This document shows, one piece after another, positions 1 to 5,110 of a DNA stretch of 5,764 bases. The stretch's first letter is position 1. Each line of letters starts with the position of its first letter. The DNA comes from Candidatus Glassiibacteriota bacterium (lineage in GTDB: Bacteria; Gemmatimonadota; Glassbacteria; GWA2-58-10), in NCBI GenBank assembly GCA_016934095.1, contig JAFGTO010000270.1, forward strand, positions 1-5,764, written 5' to 3'. The notes below the pieces were generated by a model. The model was not told where the DNA came from, did not search any database, and saw nothing but the letters and a program-made list of their open reading frames with translations. A program made the translations under genes and the position numbers.

Positions 1-20
1 AACTTTTGCAAAAGTTTTTT
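1..20 (+). terminator. Perfect 16-bp palindrome followed by T-run (possible terminator)
   Basis: Bases 1-16 (AACTTTTGCAAAAGTT) are a perfect palindrome, and T residues continue to base 20. On the plus strand this could form a weak AT-rich hairpin with a short loop and U-tail, ending a transcript that enters from the left. It also lies 55 bases beyond the stop of the minus-strand gene and could end that transcript if the flank outside the window is A-rich. The stem is weak and the left flank is missing, so this is only a candidate. Confidence 0.25.
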
Positions 21-71
21 CCCTTTCCCCCGCCACAGTTCCATTTAAACCGGATATCATTAAGTCGCTTT

Positions 72-878
72 TTAACCGATGAAGCTTTTCACGGCGCGGG
101 ACAGGATGCTTTTCTCCACCTGCTGCCTGGGCCCGCAGATCAGTTTTGCATTTGCTGCTTCGCGGGGAGCCGTCCCGGCCAGCTCCAGGCCCGCCTTGCT
201 GTCCGCCCCCATCTCCAGGGCCACCGCCTGGGTCCAGAGAGTGCTGTCCCCCGCCTCGTAAAGCGACAGATTGGGGACCGGCAGGTTCAGCCTCTCCAGC
301 AGGATAGAGTCGTCCCCGCGGTTGCGCAGGTAAACCACGGTAACCGCACGGTAAGGCCTGAAGCGGATATCCTCCAGTTTCAGGCGGCCGTAAACCCGGT
401 TGGCGTAGCAGAGCTCCCCTTCCATGGTGGAGGGGCCGAACCAGGTGTCGCTCGGCCTGAAGATGGGGACATCCTGTAAAACAGTCGGGGGCTTACCGGT
501 CTCGATGCGCAGCCATAAGGGAGAGCTGACATAGAAAGTAACCTCCCGGTTCGGCAGGATGTACAGAGGAGTATCCGGCCGGATTACCACGGAACGGTCG
601 GCCAGGGCCGGAGCAAGGGTTACCGTGCTCCCGGTGGCGCCTACGCCGAAACGGGCCACCTGCGCCTCCGTACCGTAATCTCCCAGCCCGGGCAGCGGAA
701 CCGAGACCTCCACTCCGTTGTCCGCAGACTCATCCCCGGCCCGGTAAGCTACTCTCCATTCGTTGGCCAGGCGCTCCACCCAGAAACTCGCCGAACCAAT
801 CCGCCAGCGCCCGGATCGGTCCTCCGGCAGGGAAAACGATCCCCACCAGACTTTTTTCCCGGCTTTTCTTTCTGTCAT
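72..878 (-). CDS. DUF432 domain-containing protein (function unknown)
   Basis: A 268-residue protein that I recognise from memory as a DUF432-type protein (PF04254), a family in archaea and bacteria with no established activity. The most family-like stretch is residues 143-159, with SDTWFGPS at 143-150 and GELCYA at 154-159. RLNLPVP (196-202) and the closing basic/hydrophobic segment KSILSRAVKSFIG (256-268) also fit. There is no signal peptide, lipobox or obvious membrane helix, and the composition suggests a mostly beta, soluble cytoplasmic protein. The start at 876-878 is fixed by an AGGAGG 7 bases upstream, and the stop is TAA at 72-74. As I recall, DUF432 genes are often next to a small mechanosensitive channel (MscS-type) gene. 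None is visible here, though one could lie left of the window. It is transcribed divergently from the hydrolase-sulfatase unit, and nothing links it functionally to that unit. Confidence 0.8.
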   Translation of the reverse strand: MTERKAGKKVWWGSFSLPEDRSGRWRIGSASFWVERLANEWRVAYRAGDESADNGVEVSVPLPGLGDYGTEAQVARFGVGATGSTVTLAPALADRSVVIRPDTPLYILPNREVTFYVSSPLWLRIETGKPPTVLQDVPIFRPSDTWFGPSTMEGELCYANRVYGRLKLEDIRFRPYRAVTVVYLRNRGDDSILLERLNLPVPNLSLYEAGDSTLWTQAVALEMGADSKAGLELAGTAPREAANAKLICGPRQQVEKSILSRAVKSFIG

Positions 879-885
879 GATCCCG

Positions 886-891
886 CCTCCT
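886..891 (-). promoter_or_regulatory. Ribosome binding site of the DUF432 gene
   Basis: Reading the minus strand, AGGAGG lies 7 bases before the ATG at 876-878. This is a consensus Shine-Dalgarno sequence at ideal spacing. It decides the start of the minus-strand gene and shows that the organism uses canonical SD initiation. Confidence 0.85.
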
Positions 892-905
892 GAGGCAATG
901 TTTTA

Positions 906-932
906 AAGATACATTAGAAATTTTCATCGCAA
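906..932 (-). promoter_or_regulatory. Candidate promoter of the DUF432 gene
   Basis: On the minus strand, TTGCGA (927-932) and TATCTT (906-911) each match the sigma-70 consensus at 4 of 6 positions. They sit in an AT-rich pocket (901-926) within otherwise GC-rich DNA. The 15-base spacer is short, so the assignment is weak. It would give a leader of roughly 20 bases carrying the AGGAGG. Confidence 0.3.
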
Positions 933-1196
933 GTTGTTTCCTGCAGGTCCCGGACACGGCACTTCAGGCTGCGCGCAGACCGAGACCGCCAGGCCCCCTC
1001 TGCGGCCGGGACCAGGCGGCAGATAACCTGTCTCCGGCGGCAAGTTCCGCGTTTTGTTTCTTAGCTTGCCCGGGAATGGACAGGGCCGCGCCGATTTTTC
1101 CCTATCATGACTTTATCGTGTCCGCAGCGAAATATCAAGCCGTTTCCGCCCCGGGGCTTGAATAAAAACCGTTTTCAACGGATTTTCAAACACAGC

Positions 1197-1218
1197 GGGC
1201 CGGAAAATTGCCCGGCCC
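1197..1218 (+). terminator. GC-rich hairpin (possible terminator or RNA structure)
   Basis: GGGCCGG (1197-1203) and CCGGCCC (1212-1218) form a perfect 7-bp GC stem with an 8-base AT-rich loop. A TTTT tract follows only after a 7-base gap (1226-1229), so it is not a classic intrinsic terminator. No gene lies immediately upstream on the plus strand. It may belong to an untranslated RNA. Confidence 0.3.
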
Positions 1219-1222
1219 CTAT

Positions 1223-1269
1223 GCCTTTTCACCCGAGTCAGGCCCAGGGGAAAAGGCGCTCTCCTTTTT
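1223..1269 (+). terminator. Second hairpin with competing pairing and T-run
   Basis: GCCTTTTC (1223-1230) pairs with GAAAAGGC (1250-1257). With base 1231 bulged, CCC (1232-1234) also pairs with GGG (1247-1249), giving an 11-bp stem and a 12-base loop. Bases 1251-1256 (AAAAGG) could instead pair with CCTTTT at 1263-1268, next to a T-run. The two pairings exclude each other, which is the geometry of an attenuator. The nearest plus-strand gene starts 240 bases downstream, so regulation of that gene is speculative. Confidence 0.3.
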
Positions 1270-1452
1270 CAATTTTTCCCACCGTGCCAGGTAAAACGAT
1301 AAGATCTCGACATTGCCGCGGTAAATACCTAAATTTGGAATGGCCGGCGGGGACAGTCTCAGGGGAGGCCGGGCATCTGCAGCAGGGTCGATCTCGGACC
1401 GGTACCGCAGTCAACTGACCGGGTTGAAGGGGCATACGCCTGTATCAGAACT

Positions 1453-1464
1453 CGAATGGATTCG
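1453..1464. promoter_or_regulatory. Operator-like palindrome upstream of the hydrolase gene
   Basis: CGAAT-GG-ATTCG is a 12-base dyad ending about 50 bases before the hydrolase start and just upstream of the AT-rich candidate -10 region. A looser dyad, TCAGAA (1445-1450) with TTCTGA (1491-1496), brackets the same segment. The position suits a transcription factor site, but no regulator gene is in the window and short dyads occur by chance. Confidence 0.25.
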
Positions 1465-1488
1465 TATACCTGGTGTAATTATTATCTT
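1461..1488 (+). promoter_or_regulatory. Candidate promoter of the hydrolase-sulfatase unit
   Basis: The only AT-rich pocket before the hydrolase gene is at 1476-1493. It contains TATCTT (1483-1488), the same -10-like hexamer as in the divergent promoter. A weak -35 match, TTCGTA (1461-1466), lies 16 bases upstream. The -35 match is poor, so this is a position guess supported mainly by local AT content and distance to the start codon. Confidence 0.25.
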
Positions 1489-1501
1489 AATTCTGAACCC
1501 T

Positions 1502-1505
1502 GGAG
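1502..1505 (+). promoter_or_regulatory. Ribosome binding site of the hydrolase gene
   Basis: GGAG lies 6 bases before the ATG at 1512. This supports that start, which also gives a complete lipoprotein signal peptide. Confidence 0.6.
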
Positions 1506-1511
1506 ATTTCC

Positions 1512-3230
1512 ATGAGTAAAGCAGCGCTTCTGATGCCGTGCCTGCTGCCGCTCGTGCTGGCCGGCTGCACCGGAACGGATACGGGTAAAGCAAAATTCCA
1601 GGCCTGGCCGGCGAATATCGAGGTCCGCACCGTCCCCGGCGCATTCAGCCGCGAGCCGGGGGCCAGGACTATCGGGCTGGAGGGCCTGGCCGGCGAGGTG
1701 CTCTCGGCCGAGGTGGTGGTCAAGAGCACGGTGGAGATAAAAGGCCTGGGCGCAGAGGTGTCCGGGTTTTCCGGCCCTGCGGGACAAGTGATCGAGGCGG
1801 GGCGGTGCAGGGTGCGCTACGGGGCCTACCTGCCGGTGGATGAGACCATGAGTCTGAGCGCCGACCCCCTGCTCGAGGCCGGCCCGGTGGACCTGAGCGC
1901 CAACGTGGCCCTGCCGCTGTGGCTGACTGTCAAGCTGCCGCCCGAAACGCCTGCCGGCAGCTATACCGGGCGACTGACTGTCAGCGCCCCTTCCGGGCAG
2001 CAGGAAATTTTCAGCCTGGAACTCGAGGTGCTGCCCGCCGTGCTGCCGGAGCCGCGGGACTGGGCTTTCTACCTCAACATCTGGCAGGACCCCAGCGGCG
2101 TGGCCCGGGCCCACCGGGTGGAGCACTGGAGCGAAAAGCACTGGGACCTGCTGGGGCGCTATGCCCGGAACTTCGCCGAACACGGCATGGATGTGATCAC
2201 CACCAGCATTGTCTACGACCCCTGGGGGAGCCAGACCGGCTATCCTTTCGAGGCCATGGTCCAGTGGAAATACCCCGGCGAGTTCACCGGAGGCCGGGCC
2301 GAGAGGTTCTCCTGGGACTTCACCGTCTTCGACCGCTACGTGGCCCTGATGATGGATGCCGGAGTGGACCGGAAGATAGACTGCTTCTCCATGGTCGAGG
2401 GACCCTGGATCAACCTCAACGCCGACATCCGCTACCTGGACACCGGCGAGGGCCTCTTCCGCACCCTGGACCTCACCCTGGGGGATGACCTCTGGCGCGA
2501 GGCCTGGTCGGCTTTCCTGCCCGGGTTTCGCAGGCACCTCAAAGACAAGGGCTGGTTCGAGAAAGCCTACCTGGCGTTCGATGAGAAGCCCGAGAAAGAA
2601 ATGCGGGTGATCTACGACTTCCTGGTCAGGACTGCGCCGGAGTTCAAGGTGTCGATCGCCGGGGGGTACCCCGGCAGCGAGCAAAAGCGCTCGGATGAAG
2701 TGATCCTGCACTACAGCGACCTGGGCAGCGAGGCGGCCCTGGAAGAGCACCGGCCGCTGATCGAGATGATGCGCTCTGAGGGCCGTCTGATCAGCTTCTA
2801 CACCGCCTGCACCCCCCATTACCCCAATGTCTTCCTCTTTTCCCAGCTCCGGGAGTGCCGCCTGCTGCCCTGGCTCTCCTGGAAATGGGGCCTAAGCGGC
2901 TACCTGCGCTGGGCGGTCTGCGCCTACCCCGAAGATGTCTGGACCCAGCCGAACTACAAGTGGCACTCCGGCGACATGTATTTCGTCTATCCCGGGCGGG
3001 AGGGCCCGCTGGATGGCATGCGCTGGGAGCTCTTCCGCCAGGGAGTGCAGGACTACGAGGCCCTGCGGATCGCCTGGGAGAAAGCCGGGGCGGCCGGGCG
3101 CGAAGACCTGCGCGACAGGCTGCGCCGGGCGGTGGCCGAGGCCACCACCCTCGAGTCCTGCGACCGCATTCCATTCGTGGGCGAGGCCCGGGCCGTGGTG
3201 AACCAGGTGATCCGCGAGCTCGAACGATAA
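1512..3230 (+). CDS. GH123/DUF4091-type glycoside hydrolase, lipoprotein
   Basis: A 572-residue predicted lipoprotein hydrolase. Residues 1-19 form a signal peptide ending in the lipobox L-A-G-C19. The +2 residue is Thr, so outer-membrane sorting is expected. About residues 30-178 look like the beta-sandwich N-terminal domain of GH123 proteins, and about 180-572 the TIM-barrel-like catalytic part. The adjacent acidic pair D357-E358 (in AFDEKP) matches the GH123 catalytic Asp-Glu pair. In characterised beta-N-acetylgalactosaminidases, Asp positions the substrate 2-acetamido group and Glu is the acid/base. GDMYFVYPG (487-495) and FRQGVQDYEALRI (508-520) are typical DUF4091 C-terminal motifs. 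Two tandem in-frame TAA codons (3228-3233) end the gene, and the sulfatase starts 28 bases later, so the two are probably one operon. The family is well supported. Specificity is not: DUF4091 is broad, and the Asp-Glu context (DEKP rather than DEP) is divergent from the characterised enzymes. Confidence 0.88.
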   Translation: MSKAALLMPCLLPLVLAGCTGTDTGKAKFQAWPANIEVRTVPGAFSREPGARTIGLEGLAGEVLSAEVVVKSTVEIKGLGAEVSGFSGPAGQVIEAGRCRVRYGAYLPVDETMSLSADPLLEAGPVDLSANVALPLWLTVKLPPETPAGSYTGRLTVSAPSGQQEIFSLELEVLPAVLPEPRDWAFYLNIWQDPSGVARAHRVEHWSEKHWDLLGRYARNFAEHGMDVITTSIVYDPWGSQTGYPFEAMVQWKYPGEFTGGRAERFSWDFTVFDRYVALMMDAGVDRKIDCFSMVEGPWINLNADIRYLDTGEGLFRTLDLTLGDDLWREAWSAFLPGFRRHLKDKGWFEKAYLAFDEKPEKEMRVIYDFLVRTAPEFKVSIAGGYPGSEQKRSDEVILHYSDLGSEAALEEHRPLIEMMRSEGRLISFYTACTPHYPNVFLFSQLRECRLLPWLSWKWGLSGYLRWAVCAYPEDVWTQPNYKWHSGDMYFVYPGREGPLDGMRWELFRQGVQDYEALRIAWEKAGAAGREDLRDRLRRAVAEATTLESCDRIPFVGEARAVVNQVIRELER

Positions 3231-3245
3231 TAATTGCCTGGAAAA

Positions 3246-3250
3246 AGGAG
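3246..3250 (+). promoter_or_regulatory. Ribosome binding site of the sulfatase gene
   Basis: AGGAG, 8 bases before the ATG at 3259. It lies inside the 28-base gap after the hydrolase stop and supports translation from a shared transcript. Confidence 0.75.
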
Positions 3251-3258
3251 ACTGCCCG

Positions 3259-4803
3259 ATGGCAAAGAACAGACCCCTGACAACCCGATACCCCAGCCGG
3301 AGGGAGTTTTTTGCGGCCGCCGGCGGGATGTCCCTGGCGCTGGCGGCCAGGGCCGCCGGGCAGCAGGCCGCCCGGCCCCCGGAGCGCCCGAACATCCTGG
3401 TCATTATCAGCGACCAGCTCGCCCAGCGCGCCGTGGGAGCCTACGGCGACCGGTGGGCCTCGACCCCCAACATCGACTCACTGGCCGCCGGGGGGGTCAG
3501 GTTCTCCAGGTCGTACACCAACTGCCCGCTCTGCCAGCCCTCGCGGGCCTCTTTCTGGACCGGCCGCCTGCCGCACGAGACCGGGGTGGACTCGAACGGG
3601 CTAAACTACCCGGTGCCCATTATCCCGTTGAGCATGCCCACCCTCGGGGCGGTCTTTTCCGCCGCAGGCTACGAGACTGTCAATTTCGGCAAGCAGCACG
3701 ATGCCGGCGCACTCAGGGGGTTCAGGCTGGTGGAGCCGGAGGAAGTCGAGCTGGAGGCCCCCGAGGCCTGGCCGGTGAACAACGACTCCAGGCAGGACCC
3801 GGCCGCCGCCCGGAAGTGCGTGGAGTTCCTCAAAGGGCCGCACCAAAAGCCTTTCCTGGCCGTGGCCTCGCTGAACAACCCGCACAACATCTGCGGCTGG
3901 GTGGGGCATAACGTGGGAGTCCACAGGGACTTGCCGGTCCCCGGAGAGCTCCCCCCGCTGCCGGATAATTTCGAGATCGACGACCTGGCGAGCCGGCCCC
4001 TGCCAATCCAGTACCTCTGCTGCAGCCACCGCCGCCTGCAGCAGGCGGCCAAGTGGAGCGAGACCAACTACCGCCACTACCTGGCCGCCTACTACCACTA
4101 CCTGGAGATGGCGGACACCCTTGTCGGCGAGATCCTGCAGGCCCTCTACTCGACCCCGCAGGGCGAAAACACCCTGGTGGTCTTTTTCGCGGACCACGGG
4201 GACAGCATGGCCTCGCACCGCATGGTGACCAAGCAGGTGAGCTTCTACGAGGAGACCAGCCGGGTGCCCTTTATCCTGGCCGGCCCCGGTGTCGGGGGGC
4301 GAGGCAGGCTGGTCGGGGAGCCGCTGGTCAGCCTGCTGGACCTGCTGCCTACCCTCTGCGACTATGCCGGCCTGGCCGTGCCCGGCGGCCTGCAGGGGAC
4401 CAGCCTGCTGCCCTGGGTGCGCGGAGACAACCCCGGGAAAGCTCCGGAATACGTGGCCGGAGAGTGGCAGACCGAGTGGGGCTACACTGTCAGCCCGGGC
4501 CGGATGATCCGCACCGACAGGTACAAGTACACCCGGTACCTGGAGGGCGATGGAGAGGAGCTGTACGACCTGGCAAGCGACCCCGGCGAGAAGCGCAACC
4601 TGGCCCCGGAGCAGTCATACGCCGCAGCCCTGGCCGGGCACCGGGACCTCCTGCAGGAGCACCTGCAAAAGACCGCGGACCCGTTTTTCAGCCTGGAAGT
4701 GAAAGCTGACCGGCGCTGGCGCTCGCACGAGCCCGGCTACTGGAACCACGAGGGCCTCTCGGCGCCTGAGGCGGCCTGGGAGGAAGAGGAAAAAAACAGG
4801 TAG
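3259..4803 (+). CDS. Tat-exported type I (formylglycine) sulfatase
   Basis: A 514-residue sulfatase of the alkaline phosphatase superfamily, hydrolysing sulfate esters. Residues 13-18 (SRREFF) plus the Ala-rich stretch 19-34 form a twin-arginine signal. The core starts at PNILVIISDQ (44-53), with D52 and Q53 at the metal site. CQPSR (92-96) is the C-x-P-S-R maturation motif, so C92 becomes formylglycine. The second sulfatase signature is G137 to H147 (GYETVNFGKQH), with K145 and H147 as expected catalytic residues. NPH (207-209), ADHGD (311-315, metal ligands D312/H313) and K325 complete the active site. SLLDLLPTL (358-366) and ELYDLASDPGEKRNLA (434-449) are typical late motifs. Length is normal and all key residues are present. 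Export of a folded protein by Tat fits cytoplasmic formylglycine formation, but no maturation enzyme is encoded here. Its partner hydrolase suggests a sulfated amino-sugar glycan, which is inference. Confidence 0.95.
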   Translation: MAKNRPLTTRYPSRREFFAAAGGMSLALAARAAGQQAARPPERPNILVIISDQLAQRAVGAYGDRWASTPNIDSLAAGGVRFSRSYTNCPLCQPSRASFWTGRLPHETGVDSNGLNYPVPIIPLSMPTLGAVFSAAGYETVNFGKQHDAGALRGFRLVEPEEVELEAPEAWPVNNDSRQDPAAARKCVEFLKGPHQKPFLAVASLNNPHNICGWVGHNVGVHRDLPVPGELPPLPDNFEIDDLASRPLPIQYLCCSHRRLQQAAKWSETNYRHYLAAYYHYLEMADTLVGEILQALYSTPQGENTLVVFFADHGDSMASHRMVTKQVSFYEETSRVPFILAGPGVGGRGRLVGEPLVSLLDLLPTLCDYAGLAVPGGLQGTSLLPWVRGDNPGKAPEYVAGEWQTEWGYTVSPGRMIRTDRYKYTRYLEGDGEELYDLASDPGEKRNLAPEQSYAAALAGHRDLLQEHLQKTADPFFSLEVKADRRWRSHEPGYWNHEGLSAPEAAWEEEEKNR

Positions 4804-4806
4804 GGC

Positions 4807-4828
4807 CACGGGGCGGCCGTGTCATTTT
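4807..4828 (+). terminator. Weak hairpin after the sulfatase gene
   Basis: CACGG (4807-4811) and CCGTG (4817-4821) form a 5-bp stem with a 5-base loop right after the sulfatase stop, followed by a short TTTT at 4825-4828. The stem is short and the T-run interrupted, so it is at best a weak terminator of the two-gene unit. No better candidate is visible nearby. Confidence 0.3.
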
Positions 4829-4857
4829 ATAATGCCGGGGTCGGAATGTTTATCTAA

Positions 4858-4889
4858 GCACAAAGGGGCAAAGGCACGGGGGCACAAAG
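4858..4889 (+). repeat. Tandem octamer repeat, GCACAAAG type, four units
   Basis: Four consecutive 8-base units in register: GCACAAAG (4858-4865), GGGCAAAG (4866-4873), GCACGGGG (4874-4881) and GCACAAAG (4882-4889). The first and last units are identical. From memory, similar purine-rich CACAAAGG-type runs recur between genes in many environmental bacterial genomes. They give meaningless predicted peptides of the HKG-x-K-A type when translated. Here the run lies directly upstream of the truncated ribulokinase, so it may mark a recombination or repair junction. Confidence 0.65.
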
Positions 4890-4896
4890 GCCCCAC

Positions 4897-4914
4897 CACA
4901 CTGGGCACACTGGG
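4897..4914 (+). repeat. 9-bp perfect tandem duplication (CACACTGGG x2)
   Basis: CACACTGGG occurs twice head to tail at 4897-4905 and 4906-4914, at the point where ribulokinase similarity begins. It translates in the relic's frame as Thr-Leu-Gly twice. The second copy fits the family's Leu-Gly position, so the first copy looks like a local duplication at the break. Confidence 0.7.
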
Positions 4915-5110
4915 GGTGGCGATGTTCGCGGCCACGGTGGGCGGAGCTTATGAGAATGTCGGGCAGGCCCAGGAGGCCATGGGCGGCGGGTTCGAGAAAG
5001 AGTACGTGCCGGACCACTCCAGGGGCGCTCGATACGACGCGCTCTACGGGAGATACTGCCGGCTGGGCGAGTTCATCGGTGCCGAGACCACGGGCTCCAA
5101 GAGAGACTAG
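4907..5110 (+). pseudogene. araB: 5'-truncated L-ribulokinase (C-terminal relic)
   Basis: About 67 codons resembling the extreme C-terminus of FGGY-family L-ribulokinase, the kinase that phosphorylates L-ribulose in L-arabinose catabolism. The frame reads LGVAMFAATVGGAY, then QEAMGGGFEKEY, a Pro-Asp/Asn stretch and YDALYGRYCRLGEFIG before a TAG at 5108-5110. This is the pattern I know from AraB C-termini. A whole enzyme is about 530-570 residues, so nearly 90% is missing, including the nucleotide and sugar sites. An ATG in the same frame at 4832 has no ribosome binding site, and the residues between (KHKGAKARGHKG) are translated octamer repeat, so I treat the frame as a relic. There is no internal stop or frameshift and GC content is still high, which suggests a recent truncation. 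A xylulokinase-type FGGY relic is a less likely alternative. Confidence 0.65.

Larger units (their letters stand above)
879..1511. other. Divergent intergenic region, 633 bases, no gene seen
   Basis: This stretch separates the minus-strand DUF432 gene from the plus-strand hydrolase gene. Open frames of up to ~100 codons exist on both strands (for example 1107-1418 plus and 1238-1435 minus). They have no recognisable protein similarity, no good ribosome binding site and no coding-like composition. The region holds several inverted repeats: 974-979 with 999-1004 (CGCAGA/TCTGCG), 1039-1044 with 1065-1070 (GGCAAG/CTTGCC), 1169-1173 with 1177-1181 (CCGTT/AACGG), and the two stronger hairpins listed separately. 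A 5' leader, an sRNA or a decayed gene are all possible. No tRNA or known riboswitch was recognised. Confidence 0.6.

Noticed and set aside
1107..1418. Plus-strand open frame of 103 codons in the divergent intergenic region
   Set aside because: No SD sequence, no recognisable similarity, and it runs through several hairpin-forming segments. An equally long frame overlaps on the other strand. Treated as noncoding.
1482..2819. Long minus-strand open frame (445 codons) opposite the hydrolase gene
   Set aside because: It is the antisense shadow of a high-GC gene. Its translation is rich in Gly, Pro, His and Gln with no family motif, whereas the plus-strand frame has a lipobox, catalytic pair and DUF4091 motifs.
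3601..4218. Minus-strand open frame of 205 codons inside the sulfatase gene
   Set aside because: Antisense shadow of a clearly identified sulfatase. No recognisable motif and no supported start.
4828..4833. Perfect TATAAT hexamer just after the sulfatase gene
   Set aside because: There is no -35-like hexamer at suitable distance (bases around 4805-4810 are GC-rich) and no intact gene follows. It overlaps the spurious ATG at 4832. Probably chance.
4832..4906. Treating 4832-5110 as a genuine 92-residue gene
   Set aside because: The first ~25 codons are octamer repeat and spacer, the ATG has no ribosome binding site, and the remainder is only the C-terminal tail of a ~550-residue enzyme.
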